Shown: positions 48,690 through 57,704, numbered from the stretch's first letter. The stretch: DNA of 64,000 bases from Acidimicrobiales bacterium (GCA_028285495.1 JANQPB010000042.1:124001-188000); one strand, 5' to 3'. Notes: generated by a model from the letters alone, not told the origin. Numbers and translations are program-made.

Positions 48690-49670
48690 ATGCTGATCAC
48701 GGTGACCAGGGAGCCGGTGGTGGAGAGCACCCACCACGTCGACGCCGTGGTCGCCGGGCCGTCCGGACCCCGCCTGGGGTGGGGCGACCCGTTCCGCCCG
48801 ACGGTCGCCAGATCCGGTCTCAAGCTCATCCAGGCCCTGCCGGTGGTCCGCACCGGGGCCGCCGACCGGTTCGCCCTCTCACCCGAGGAGCTGAGCCTGT
48901 CGTGCGCCAGCCACAACGCCGAGTCGGGCCACATCGAGCGGGTCGAGGCCTGGCTGGCCACGATCGGCCTGGACCCCTCGGCGCTGGAGTGCGGGGCTGA
49001 CGTGCCCCACGACGACGAGGTCCTGGCCGCCCACCTGGCGGCCGGCCGGGGGCGGGAGAGCGTGGCCAACAACTGCTCGGGCAAGCACACGGGCTTCCTG
49101 ACCGTGGCCCGGCACCTCGGCCACGACCACGTCGGGTACCTCTCGCCCGATCACCCGACCCAGCGGTTGGTGACCGAGGCGATCGCCGAGGTGTGCGGCG
49201 TCGAGCTCGACGACCAGGACCCCGGCCGCGACGGCTGCGGCGTGCCGACCTGGTCGATCCCGCTCGCCGACCTGGCCGGCGGCATGGCCCGTCTCGGTCG
49301 CCCGGAGACCCTCGGGGCCGGCTGGCGTCCGGCGGCCGAAGCCATCGCCGCCGCCGTCGGTCCCCGACCGTGGTGGATCTCGGGCACCGGCCGCCACGAG
49401 GTCCAGGTGGCCGCGGTGGCGACCGAACCGGTGATCCTCAAGGGCGGGGCCGAGGGCGTGTTCATGGGCTGCCTGCCGGCGCAGGGCCTCGGCGTCGCGG
49501 TCAAGGCGGCCGACGGCGCCGCTCGGGCGGCCCAGGTCGCCATCTCGGCCGTGCTGGCCCACCTGGGGGCGATCCCGCCCGAGGCGGTGGCCCGGCCGGT
49601 GCACAACGTGGCCGGGCGGGTCGTGGGTCGAATCGACGCCCAGGTCGGCCCCCCGGACATCCTCACCTGA
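48690..49670 (+). CDS. Asparaginase family protein (L-asparaginase II, Rhizobium type)
   Basis: A 326-aa protein of the pfam06089 asparaginase family, which hydrolyses asparagine to aspartate. Blocks: LITVTREPVVESTHHVDAVV, RSGLKLIQALPVV with the conserved Ser-Lys, SLSCASHNAESGHIERV (SxxK-like region), NNCSGKHTGFLTVARHLG, GRDGCGVPTWSIPLADLAGGMARL and LKGGAEGVFMGCLPAQGLG. Conserved Cys and Lys residues of the family metal/active site are kept. It is cytoplasmic and leaderless. It is unrelated in sequence to the E. coli asparaginases. Confidence 0.9.
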   Translation: MLITVTREPVVESTHHVDAVVAGPSGPRLGWGDPFRPTVARSGLKLIQALPVVRTGAADRFALSPEELSLSCASHNAESGHIERVEAWLATIGLDPSALECGADVPHDDEVLAAHLAAGRGRESVANNCSGKHTGFLTVARHLGHDHVGYLSPDHPTQRLVTEAIAEVCGVELDDQDPGRDGCGVPTWSIPLADLAGGMARLGRPETLGAGWRPAAEAIAAAVGPRPWWISGTGRHEVQVAAVATEPVILKGGAEGVFMGCLPAQGLGVAVKAADGAARAAQVAISAVLAHLGAIPPEAVARPVHNVAGRVVGRIDAQVGPPDILT

Positions 49671-49742
49671 GTCGAACCTGCGGAGCGGGTTCTGAGCGAG
49701 GTCGCCCTTCGGCGGACTCGCTCGCTCGATCGGGGTGCCGGG

Positions 49743-49748
49743 TAGCAT
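49743..49748 (+). promoter_or_regulatory. -10 box TAGCAT, leaderless start at 49756
   Basis: TAGCAT ends 7 nt before ATG at 49756, and so argues against the in-frame GTG at 49735. Confidence 0.5.
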
Positions 49749-49755
49749 CACGTCC

Positions 49756-50877
49756 ATGTTCGAGCACCGAATGGAACGGGTACGCCAGGCCATGTCCGCC
49801 GCCGGGGTCGACGCCCTGCTGCTCTCGGTCGGGCCCGACCTGCCGTGGTTGATCGGCTACCAGGCGATGCCGATGGAGCGCCTCACCATGCTCGTCGTCC
49901 GGGCCGGCGCTGCTGGCGACGGCAGCGCCGATCTGGTCATCCCCGCCTTCGAGGTCCCGCGGGTCGTCGACCGGCCCGACGTCTTCTCGATCCGGGGATG
50001 GGGCGAGACCGACGACCCGGTCGCCCTCGTCGCCGACCTCGTCGGCGGCGCCTCGACGGTCGCCATCGGCGACCACACCTGGAGCCGGTTCCTCGTCTCC
50101 CTCCAGCAGGCGCTGCCCGGCGCCGACTGGCTGGCCGGCGGCACGGTCACCGGTCCGCTCCGGGCGGTCAAGGAGGCCGCCGAGGTCGAGCGGCTGCAGG
50201 CGGCGGCGTCCGGGGTCGACCGGGTGGCCACCGCGCTCCAGACCGGCGAGATCCCGCTGATCGGCCGGACCGAGGCCGAGGTGTCGGCCGAGCTGTCCCG
50301 CCGGGTCCTGGCCGAGGGCCACGCCAAGGTCAACTTCGCCATCGTGGCCTCCGGCCCCAACGCCGCCAGCCCCCATCACCACGCCGGGGACCGGGTCATC
50401 CAGCCGGGGGAGGTGGTGCTGTGCGACTTCGGCGGCACCACCGTCGAGCCGGAGGGCCAGCCCGGCTACTGCTCCGACATCACCCGCTGCGTCCACACCG
50501 GGCCGCCGCCGCCGGAGTTCGCCGAGGCCTACGGCGTGCTGCAGGAGGCCCAGGCCCGGGCGGTCGACGCCGCCGTCGTCGGCGCCCCGGCCCAGTCGGT
50601 CGACAAGGTGGCCCGCGACCACCTGGCCCAGTCCGACCTCGACCGATGGTTCCTGCACCGGCTCGGGCACGGCATCGGCGTCGAGGAGCACGAGGACCCC
50701 TACCTCGTCGACGGGAACGACGCGCCGCTGGAGGCCGGCAACGCCTTCTCGGTCGAGCCCGGGTTCTACGTCGAGGGTCGCTGGGGGGCCAGGGTCGAGG
50801 ACATCGTCGTCGCCACCGACGACGGACCGCTCGCCCTCAACCGGGTCACCCACGACCTGATGGTCGTCGAGGCCTGA
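49756..50877 (+). CDS. M24 metallopeptidase (Xaa-Pro aminopeptidase-like)
   Basis: A 373-aa creatinase-fold peptidase that removes an N-terminal residue before proline. The dinuclear metal ligands are visible: Asp in VVLCDFGGTT, Asp in GYCSDITRCVHTG, His in HRLGHGIGVEEHEDPYL, Glu in FSVEPGFYVEGRWGARVEDIVV (two Glu). An N-terminal creatinase_N domain (MERVRQAMSAAGVDALLLSVG) precedes. ATG at 49756 fits both the domain and the -10 box. It is followed after 22 bp by a membrane protein gene. Confidence 0.91.
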   Translation: MFEHRMERVRQAMSAAGVDALLLSVGPDLPWLIGYQAMPMERLTMLVVRAGAAGDGSADLVIPAFEVPRVVDRPDVFSIRGWGETDDPVALVADLVGGASTVAIGDHTWSRFLVSLQQALPGADWLAGGTVTGPLRAVKEAAEVERLQAAASGVDRVATALQTGEIPLIGRTEAEVSAELSRRVLAEGHAKVNFAIVASGPNAASPHHHAGDRVIQPGEVVLCDFGGTTVEPEGQPGYCSDITRCVHTGPPPPEFAEAYGVLQEAQARAVDAAVVGAPAQSVDKVARDHLAQSDLDRWFLHRLGHGIGVEEHEDPYLVDGNDAPLEAGNAFSVEPGFYVEGRWGARVEDIVVATDDGPLALNRVTHDLMVVEA

Positions 50878-50899
50878 TCGGGTCGGGTCCGGACCGTCC

Positions 50900-51763
50900 G
50901 TGATCGAGCTCGACGCCGCCACCTTCCTGTTGCAGTGGGCCACCGGCGGCCTGCTGTTCTGCTGGGTGACCACCAGGCGACGGCTCGTCGGCCTCGGCTA
51001 CGGGTGGCTCCTGCGGGCCACCTACGGGCTGATGGCGATCGGCGCGCTCGCCATCGGGCTCCGCTTCGGGACCAACTGGCCCCGCGACCTGGCCGCCGCC
51101 GGGGTCGCGCTCGCGGCCGGCGTCGCCCTGTGGCAGTCGTTGGTCCGGCGCCGGGTCGGCGTCTCCGGCCAGGTGGCCCTGGCCGAGGCCCGCACGGCCA
51201 GGGTGGCGGCGATGACCGGCATCGACCGCCAGGCCAGGGCCAAGGACGAGGTCACCGACGGTGCCCCCGAGTTCGACCCCCGCCTCGACCTGGTCGCTCC
51301 GATCATCGGCCTCGTCGGGATCGCCGCGGTGGCCATCGCCGACGGCGATCCGGCGTGGCTGGCCGCCGCCCGGCTGCTGGTCGGCACGGCGTTCCTCGGT
51401 GCCGTCAGCGACGCCATGCTGCTCGGCCACTGGTATCTCGTGCAGCCCGGCCTGAGCCGGGAACCGCTCGGCGAGCTCGTTCGCTTCACCGGCATCACGT
51501 GGGTGCCCGAGGTGCTCCTCCTGCTGGTGCCGACCGGGATGCTGTCGGTGCTCAGCGGCTCGATCGACGACGGTTGGGGCGGGATGCTCGGCTGGTTCTG
51601 GGCCGCCTGCGCCATCACCACCGGTGGCCTGGTCGCCGTCACGGTGGCGGCCCTCCGGGAGCGCCAGTACTCGGCCGTGATGGCGGCGACCGGGCTGCTC
51701 TACCTGGCGATCCTGACCGCGTTCGGCACCGACGTGGTGGCCCGGGCCCTGCTCCGGGCCTAG
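50900..51763 (+). CDS. Multi-helix membrane protein, unknown
   Basis: A 287-aa protein with about seven to eight hydrophobic segments. A polar loop with ARTARVAAMTGIDRQARAKDEV lies in the middle, then LLVGTAFLGAVSDAMLLGHWYLVQPGLSRE and further helices. The AMLLGHWYLVQPGL block looks conserved and could hold a functional His. No transporter signature is recognised. GTG at 50900 follows the M24 gene by 22 bp. Confidence 0.72.
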   Translation: MIELDAATFLLQWATGGLLFCWVTTRRRLVGLGYGWLLRATYGLMAIGALAIGLRFGTNWPRDLAAAGVALAAGVALWQSLVRRRVGVSGQVALAEARTARVAAMTGIDRQARAKDEVTDGAPEFDPRLDLVAPIIGLVGIAAVAIADGDPAWLAAARLLVGTAFLGAVSDAMLLGHWYLVQPGLSREPLGELVRFTGITWVPEVLLLLVPTGMLSVLSGSIDDGWGGMLGWFWAACAITTGGLVAVTVAALRERQYSAVMAATGLLYLAILTAFGTDVVARALLRA

Positions 51764-51820
51764 TCGGGCCGAGTCCGCCGGGGGCGGCGATCGGGCGGGC
51801 GCCGGCGCGCCTCTGGGGCC

Positions 51821-51842
51821 CCGAGTACTCGGTGTGTACCCT
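51821..51842 (+). promoter_or_regulatory. Ku promoter with CCGAGTACTCGG palindrome
   Basis: A perfect 12-bp palindrome (51821-51832) lies 4 bp before a TACCCT box (51837-51842), inside the expected spacer. It could be a repressor site. The transcript would have a leader of about 50 nt with GAGGAAGGA before ATG. Confidence 0.45.
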
Positions 51843-51900
51843 GGGTGGGCAGCCAACACCTCAACCCGAGCAAGGACCGAGGAAGGACGCAACCGACGCC

Positions 51901-52821
51901 ATGCCACGTGCCATCTGGAGTGGAGCGATCAGCTTCGGGCTGGTCTCGGTGCCCGTGAAGCTGTTCAGCGCCGTCAGCCGCAAGACGGTCCGGTTCAACC
52001 AGCTCGACAGCGAGACCAACAGCCGGGTCAAGCAGAAGCGGGTCAACGCCGAGGGCGACGAGGTGCCGTACGAGCAGATCGTCAAGGGCTACGAGGTGGC
52101 CAAGGACTCCTACGTCATCGTCACCGACGACGAGCTGGCGTCGCTCGCCCCCAAGGCGTCGAGGATGATCGACATCACCGACTTCGTGTCCGAGGAGGAG
52201 ATCGACCCGGTCTTCTACGACTCGGCCTACTACCTCGTGCCGGACGAGCTGGCCCGCAAGTCGTACGCCCTGCTCACCAAGGCCCTCGACGAGAGCGGGC
52301 GGGTTGCCATCGCCAGCTTCGTCATGCGGACCAAGCAGTACCTCGTCGCCATCAGGCCGAGCCAGGGCACGCTGATGATGTCGACGATGGTCTACGCCGA
52401 CGAGGTGGTGCCGGTGGTCGACGTCCCCGGCTTGGAAGAGCTCGAGGACATAGAGATCACCGACGCCGAGATGGCGATGGCCGGCCAGCTCATCGACTCG
52501 CTGACCACCGACTTCGAGCCCGAGCGCTATCAGGACGGCTATCGCGAGCAGGTGCTCGACCTGCTCGAGGCCAAGGCGGCCGGCGAGGCCCGCCCGGTCG
52601 AGGCACCGGCCGCAGCCGACGATGCGGCCGTGATCGACCTGCTGGCCGCACTGGAGGCCAGCGTCTCGGCGGCCAAGGAGGCCCGCAAGGGCGACGGCGA
52701 CGACGACGCCGAGACCGTCGACGACGATGCCGAGGCCGAGCAGGTCGCCGCGGGCGGCGGGACCGCCAAGAAAGCGACGAAGAAGACGACCAAGAAGCGG
52801 CCGGTCAAGAAGTCGGCCTAG
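51901..52821 (+). CDS. ku: Non-homologous end-joining protein Ku
   Basis: A 306-aa bacterial Ku that would encircle DNA ends and recruit the end-joining ligase/polymerase. The start MPRAIWSGAISFGLVSVPVKL, the RVKQKRVN region, VPYEQIVKGYEV and LAIRPSQGTLMMSTMVYADEV-like segment (VAIRPSQGTLMMSTMVY) are typical. The last 55 residues are an acidic stretch and then a Lys/Thr-rich tail (KKATKKTTKKRPVKKSA) of the kind that binds DNA in mycobacterial Ku. The PolDom gene follows by 15 bp. Confidence 0.95.
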   Translation: MPRAIWSGAISFGLVSVPVKLFSAVSRKTVRFNQLDSETNSRVKQKRVNAEGDEVPYEQIVKGYEVAKDSYVIVTDDELASLAPKASRMIDITDFVSEEEIDPVFYDSAYYLVPDELARKSYALLTKALDESGRVAIASFVMRTKQYLVAIRPSQGTLMMSTMVYADEVVPVVDVPGLEELEDIEITDAEMAMAGQLIDSLTTDFEPERYQDGYREQVLDLLEAKAAGEARPVEAPAAADDAAVIDLLAALEASVSAAKEARKGDGDDDAETVDDDAEAEQVAAGGGTAKKATKKTTKKRPVKKSA

Positions 52822-52836
52822 GTTCTGGCGCGGGCG

Positions 52837-53745
52837 ATGCCGGTCGGGGAGCAGCGGGTCGAGGTCGCCGTGGGGGAGCGGACCCTCAGCCTGTCCAACC
52901 TCGACAAGGTGCTGTACCCCGATGCCGGGTTCACCAAGTCGCAGGTCATCGACTACTACGCCAGGATCGCACCGGTCATGGTCCCCCACGTCGCCGGGCG
53001 GTGCATGACGCTGCGGCGCTGGCCGAACGGGGTCGACCAGCCGTCGTTCTTCCAGAAGACCTGCCCAGGTCACCGCCCACCATGGGTCGACGTCGCCATC
53101 GGCCCGGGCGACGGCGACAACGGCATCGAGTACTGCCGCCTCGACGAGGTGGCCTCGCTCGTCTGGACCGCCAACCTCGCCGCGCTCGAGCTGCACGCCC
53201 CGATGGCCCGCTGCGATGACCTGGCCAGCCCGACGATGGTGGTCTTCGACCTCGACCCCGGACCGGGGACCGCGCTGCCCGAGTGCTGCCGGGTGGCGCT
53301 GGTGCTCCGTGACATCCTCGACGCCGTCGGGCTGGCGGCGTTCGCCAAGACGTCCGGCTCGAAGGGGATGCAGCTCTACATCCCGCTCAACGCCGCCCAC
53401 ACCCACAAGCACGCCTCGGGCTTCGCGCTGGCTGCCGGCCAGCTGGCGATGCGGGAGCTGCCCGAGCTCGTCGTCGTCGAGATGGCCAAATCGCTCCGCA
53501 CCGGCAAGGTCTTCATCGACTGGTCGCAGAACTCGCACCACAAGACCACGATCGCCCCCTACTCGCTCCGGGCCAGGCCCCGCCCGACGGTCTCGGCGCC
53601 GGTCTCGTGGGACGAGGTCACGGCCGGTGCCGACGGGGCGCCACTCGGCTTCGAGGCCGACGACGTCCTCGATCGCGTCGCCGCCGACGGCGACCTGTTC
53701 GCCCCCGTTCTCGAGCTGGAACAGCACCTCCCGGTCGCCCGCTGA
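52837..53745 (+). CDS. LigD-type NHEJ polymerase/primase domain, stand-alone
   Basis: A 302-aa PolDom protein that adds ribonucleotides or deoxynucleotides at broken ends during repair. Motifs: TLSLSNLDKVLYPDAGFTK, MTLRRWPNGVDQPSFFQK (binding of 5'-phosphate), the catalytic VVFDLDPGPG (DxD), AKTSGSKGMQLYIPL (Ser-Lys and third-metal region) and KVFIDWSQNSHHKTTIAPYSLR. It has no ligase or phosphoesterase domain; a separate ATP ligase must be elsewhere. It forms an operon with ku. Confidence 0.93.
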   Translation: MPVGEQRVEVAVGERTLSLSNLDKVLYPDAGFTKSQVIDYYARIAPVMVPHVAGRCMTLRRWPNGVDQPSFFQKTCPGHRPPWVDVAIGPGDGDNGIEYCRLDEVASLVWTANLAALELHAPMARCDDLASPTMVVFDLDPGPGTALPECCRVALVLRDILDAVGLAAFAKTSGSKGMQLYIPLNAAHTHKHASGFALAAGQLAMRELPELVVVEMAKSLRTGKVFIDWSQNSHHKTTIAPYSLRARPRPTVSAPVSWDEVTAGADGAPLGFEADDVLDRVAADGDLFAPVLELEQHLPVAR

Positions 53746-53797
53746 TCGGATCGATCGGGGCCGCCAGGCCAATGCCACGTTCTCGCCGGGCGACCAA

Positions 53798-53803
53798 TAG
53801 GCT
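53798..53803 (+). promoter_or_regulatory. -10 box TAGGCT, leaderless start at 53812
   Basis: TAGGCT ends 8 nt before ATG at 53812. Confidence 0.55.
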
Positions 53804-53811
53804 TACCGGCC

Positions 53812-55260
53812 ATGCCTACCGTGACCCTGGCCAGCGCCGTGCCCCGCAGCGCCACGGCCGTCGACCTCCCGACCACCACCAACGACCTCCGCCGGCTGCC
53901 GGCTGCGGTCAAGCGAACCGCCCGCCTCCAGGGATTCGAGGGCAAGCTCGGCCAGACCCTGCTGCTGGCCGGCGATGATGGACCGGTCCGGGTGCTGGTC
54001 GGTCTCGGCGCCCGCAAGGAGCTGACCGCCGACAAGGTCAGGCGGGCCGCCGCCGCCTACGCCCGGTCGGTCGCCCGTCACCGCAACGTCGCCTGCTCGA
54101 TCCCGTCCGCCGCAGCCGAGGCCGGCGTCGAGCCGGCCGAGGCGGTCGCCGCCGGGGTCGAGGGGCTCCGGCTCGCGTCGTACCGGTTCACCGACTACCG
54201 CGACGCCGCCGACCTGAAGTCGCCCGTCGAGCTCGGCAAGGTGACGCTCGTGGCCAGCGGTCGTGGCCTCGCCGCAGCGGCCAGGCGGGCCGATGCCACG
54301 GTCGACGCAGTCGAGCTGGCCCGCGACCTCGGCAACACCCCGGGCGGCGACCTGACCCCGGACGAGTTCGTCCGTCGGGCCCGCCGCGCCCTCCGGGGCA
54401 CCGGCGTCCGGCTGACCGTGTGGGACGAGGAGCGGATCCGGGCCGAGAAGCTCGGCGGGGTGCTGGCCGTCAACCAGGGCTCGGTCCATCCGCCCCGCTT
54501 CGTCCAGCTCCGCTACCAGCCCGATGGGCGCAACCCGAGGGGCGAGGTGGCGCTGGTCGGCAAGGGCATCACGTTCGATTCGGGCGGCCTCTCGCTCAAG
54601 ACCGCCCAGGGCATGATGTCGATGAAGATCGACATGGCCGGGGGGGCCGCCGTGCTGGCCACGATGACGGCGCTCAAGGCCCACCGGGTGCCCGTTGCGG
54701 TCACCGGCTACATCCCGCTCACCGACAACATGACCGGCGGCGACGCCCAGCGCCCCGGGGACGTGTTCACCGCCCGCAACGGCAAGACCGTCGAGGTGCT
54801 GAACACCGACGCCGAGGGCCGGCTGATCCTGGCCGACGCCCTCTCGCTCGCCGCCGAGCGGGAGCCGGACGCCATCATCGACATCGCCACCCTGACCGGT
54901 TCGGCCTCGGCCGCCCTCGGCACCTCGTACGCCGCCCTCATGGCGACCGATGACAAGCTGGCCGGTCGCCTCGAGGACGCCTCGGCCCGGACCGGTGAGA
55001 ACCTGTGGCGCCTGCCGCTGCCGCCCGAGTACCGACCCCAGCTCGACTCCAACGTGGCCGACCTGAAGAACATCGGCGCCGGCCCGTTCGGCGGGGCCCT
55101 GATCGCCGGGCTGTTCCTCAAGGAGTTCGCGGGCAAGTCGGCCTGGGCCCACATCGACCTCGGCATGGCGGCCATCTCCGACACCGAGCGGGGCGTGGTC
55201 GTCAAGGGAGCGACCGGTCTCGGGGTCCGGGTGCTGCTCGACACCCTCGTCAACTGGTAG
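53812..55260 (+). CDS. pepA: Leucyl aminopeptidase (M17, PepA)
   Basis: A 482-aa cytosolic aminopeptidase that removes N-terminal hydrophobic residues. The C-terminal catalytic domain holds LVGKGITFDSGGLSLK (metal Lys/Asp), MKIDMAGGAAVL (Asp), and the signature NTDAEGRLILADAL (Asp, Glu, Arg). The macro-like N-terminal domain (about 1-170) is divergent as usual. Length is normal for the family, which forms hexamers. It ends before a set of hairpins. Confidence 0.95.
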   Translation: MPTVTLASAVPRSATAVDLPTTTNDLRRLPAAVKRTARLQGFEGKLGQTLLLAGDDGPVRVLVGLGARKELTADKVRRAAAAYARSVARHRNVACSIPSAAAEAGVEPAEAVAAGVEGLRLASYRFTDYRDAADLKSPVELGKVTLVASGRGLAAAARRADATVDAVELARDLGNTPGGDLTPDEFVRRARRALRGTGVRLTVWDEERIRAEKLGGVLAVNQGSVHPPRFVQLRYQPDGRNPRGEVALVGKGITFDSGGLSLKTAQGMMSMKIDMAGGAAVLATMTALKAHRVPVAVTGYIPLTDNMTGGDAQRPGDVFTARNGKTVEVLNTDAEGRLILADALSLAAEREPDAIIDIATLTGSASAALGTSYAALMATDDKLAGRLEDASARTGENLWRLPLPPEYRPQLDSNVADLKNIGAGPFGGALIAGLFLKEFAGKSAWAHIDLGMAAISDTERGVVVKGATGLGVRVLLDTLVNW

Positions 55261-55266
55261 CCGTTC

Positions 55267-55323
55267 GACGGCGATCGCCGTCACCCGGGTGAGCGCCCGG
55301 GCCCGGCCTGGCCGCTGGCCGGG
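55267..55323 (+). terminator. Three stacked hairpins after pepA
   Basis: In order: palindrome GACGGCGATCGCCGTC (55267-55282); CCCGGG-6 nt-CCCGGG (55284-55301); CCCGGCC-8 nt-GGCCGGG (55302-55323) followed by TTCTCCT. The last has the best terminator form. They separate pepA from the glycosylphosphotransferase gene. Confidence 0.6.
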
Positions 55324-55421
55324 TTCTCCTAAGGGCGCGGCCGTCGGCGTCCGAGACCTCATGCAGGGCCGGGGACGGAATCCGTCCGTCTCCGGCGTCC
55401 CGGTGCTGGTTGCGGGGTGTC

Positions 55422-56819
55422 ATGACGGCGACAATCGAACGGGAGCAGCTCACGACGGCCAGGCCGACGAGGTCGGTTCGCCTGCGGCGAGCCCTGGTCG
55501 TCACCTCCGACGTCGGGGCCGTCGCCATCGGCGGCCTCGTCGGCGCACGCCTGGCCCCCGGGCCGGGCATCGTGCTCGGCCAGCAGCTGGTCTACGGCGG
55601 GCTGATGCTGGTGGCGATGGTCTCGTTCCGGCTCTACAGCTCTCGCCTGGCCACCGTGCGAACCGAGGAGCTGGTGCGGGTCGGCCGCAGCGGCGTGTGG
55701 GCGCTGCTGCTGCTCGGCGTCGAGGCGATGCTGACCGGTGCTGCGGTCGACCTGCGGGCCGGGCTGGCCCTGCTCGGACCGACCGTGGTCGCCGTCTCGC
55801 TCGAGCGCGAGCTGCTGCGCCGGTGGTTCGCCGCCCGCCGCCAGGCCGGCGAGGGCCTGTGGGCCTCGATCCTGATCGCCGGCGAGCACGAGGGTCAGGA
55901 GCTCCGCGAGGCGATCGACGACGACGGCGCCAGCCCCCACGTGATCGTCGGTCAGATCGACCCCGACACCTGCGAGTCCGCCGAGGTGCTCCTGACCCAG
56001 GCGCTGGCCCTCGCCAGGCGCACCGAGGCCAACGGTGTCGTCGTGGTCCAGTCGGCGCTCGACCGCCGGGCCGCCAATCGCCTGGTCCGTGGCCTCCTCG
56101 ACGCCGGCCTGTACGTCGACCTGTCGTCGCCGCTCGCCGACATCTCGACCGAACGGCTGGCCACCCGCAACCTCGGCCCGAGCCTGGCCACCTGGATCGC
56201 GCCCCGGCCTCGTGACGGCTGGCGGGCCCGAGCCAAGCGGGCGTTCGACCTGGCGGCGACCCTCTCGGCGCTGCTGGTGCTCGCCCCCCTGTTCGGGGCC
56301 GTGGCGCTGGCGGTGAAGCTGACCTCGCCCGGCCCCGTGTTCTTCCGCCAGGAGCGGGTCGGCCGGGGTGGCGAGCCGTTCGACATGCTGAAGTTCCGGT
56401 CGATGGTGGTCGACGCCGAGGAGCTGCTGGCCGAGCTGCAGGGCGAGAACGAGGGCGCCGGGCCCCTGTTCAAGATGAAGTCGGATCCCCGGGTCACCCG
56501 GGTCGGTCGCTTCATCCGCAAGACGTCGCTCGACGAGCTGCCCCAACTGGTCAACGTGCTTCGAAACGAGATGAGCCTGGTCGGACCCCGCCCGGCGCTG
56601 CGGGCCGAGATGGCCGAGTGGGATCCGGACCTCTACGCCCGGCTCCAGGTCAAGCCCGGCATCACCGGCATGTGGCAGGTGTCGGGCCGAAGCGGCACGT
56701 CGTTCGACGAGTACACCCGACTCGATCTCTACTACGTGCACAACTGGTCGCTGCTCGTCGACCTGTCGATCCTGGCCAGGACGATCCCGGCGGTGGTCAA
56801 GAGCGACGGCGCCTTCTGA
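55422..56819 (+). CDS. Polyprenyl glycosylphosphotransferase (exopolysaccharide priming enzyme)
   Basis: A 465-aa membrane enzyme that transfers a sugar-phosphate to undecaprenyl phosphate, the first step of a surface polysaccharide. It has about four N-terminal helices, a CoA-binding-3-like middle domain (about 120-260) and a fifth helix (LAATLSALLVLAPLFGAVAL). The C-terminal catalytic domain has SPGPVFFRQERVGRGGEPFDMLKFRSM, TSLDELPQLVNVLRNEMSLVGPRP and KPGITGMWQVSGRS. ATG at 55422 is preferred to TTG at 55410. It stands alone; the GT2/sulfotransferase genes 40 kb away could use its product. Confidence 0.93.
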   Translation: MTATIEREQLTTARPTRSVRLRRALVVTSDVGAVAIGGLVGARLAPGPGIVLGQQLVYGGLMLVAMVSFRLYSSRLATVRTEELVRVGRSGVWALLLLGVEAMLTGAAVDLRAGLALLGPTVVAVSLERELLRRWFAARRQAGEGLWASILIAGEHEGQELREAIDDDGASPHVIVGQIDPDTCESAEVLLTQALALARRTEANGVVVVQSALDRRAANRLVRGLLDAGLYVDLSSPLADISTERLATRNLGPSLATWIAPRPRDGWRARAKRAFDLAATLSALLVLAPLFGAVALAVKLTSPGPVFFRQERVGRGGEPFDMLKFRSMVVDAEELLAELQGENEGAGPLFKMKSDPRVTRVGRFIRKTSLDELPQLVNVLRNEMSLVGPRPALRAEMAEWDPDLYARLQVKPGITGMWQVSGRSGTSFDEYTRLDLYYVHNWSLLVDLSILARTIPAVVKSDGAF

Positions 56820-56875
56820 GCGCTGCGGCGCACGCGCCGTCACCACGCTCGACGTCACCGATCGGTCCGGTGCGC

Positions 56876-57457
56876 TCACGCCGCATCGGGGAACGGTGGA
56901 TCGACCTCCGCCGGCAGCGCCAGGTCGGGGTCGACGTCGGTCCCGTTCCGGTCCGACCAGCGGGTGATCGTGGCCCGGCGGGGCCGGTCGAGGCGGGCGT
57001 CGGCCCACTCCGCATGGGCCGATCGCAGGGTGACGGGCAGCCTCGACACCTGACGGCTGCTCAGCGGCGGGAGGCGGCGCCGCACCGCCAGGCGGGGACC
57101 GTTTCGGCGGGCGGCGCCGAAGCGTGACGTGCGGTCGACCGCTCGCCAGAACGGCCCGTTGCGCCCGCCCTTCATGCCGATGCCGAGCTCGCGGGCCCAG
57201 ACGGCGGTGTCGAGCGTGTAGCCGCCCGGCTGTCGCTCGAGGTCGGCGGCCAGGCGCCGGAGCAACAGCAGGCAGGACGGTCCGAGCACGGGTAGCCAGA
57301 ACCGCTCCACATAGCCCGAGCGCGGGTCGTGGCCCAGCTGGTCGAGCACGGGGTCTGGCCACGACGTGACCACCAGCCGGTCCTCGGGGAAGGCCGGCTC
57401 GCGGCGTCTCCTGGTCCGTTCGGGCGTCGGTTCGGGCCCGGGGTGCGCTTCGCTCAT
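56876..57457 (-). CDS. Conserved hypothetical protein
   Basis: A 193-aa soluble protein, rich in Arg and Pro. The middle contains DPRSGYVERFWLPVLGPSCLLLLRRLAADLE and ELGIGMKGGRNGPFWRAVDR, which looks like a compact helical domain with a conserved GxKGGxNGPF loop. Similar proteins occur in actinobacteria with no assigned function. ATG at 57457 has AGGAGCAA at good spacing. Confidence 0.7.
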   Translation of the reverse strand: MSEAHPGPEPTPERTRRRREPAFPEDRLVVTSWPDPVLDQLGHDPRSGYVERFWLPVLGPSCLLLLRRLAADLERQPGGYTLDTAVWARELGIGMKGGRNGPFWRAVDRTSRFGAARRNGPRLAVRRRLPPLSSRQVSRLPVTLRSAHAEWADARLDRPRRATITRWSDRNGTDVDPDLALPAEVDPPFPDAA

Positions 57458-57698
57458 CAACTTGCTCCTGATCGGTCGGCCTGGATCGATGGCCTCGACC
57501 CGGCTCGGGGAACTCGTGCGGTCGGACGCATCGGTCCGACGGTCGGCTGGCGGGCCGCCGACGAGTGGTCAGGGGTTGACGACGGACGCCAACCTATCGA
57601 CCCGACTGGGTCCGGCCGATGGGGACCGGGCCCCATCCAGCCGTGGCCGACCCCGGTCCGGTACCGGGCGGAGTTCGGAGACAGCGGTCGCCACCAAC

Positions 57699-57704
57699 TA
57701 CGGT
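57699..57704 (+). promoter_or_regulatory. -10 box TACGGT, leaderless start at 57712
   Basis: TACGGT ends 7 nt before GTG at 57712 and argues against longer starts upstream. Confidence 0.55.
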
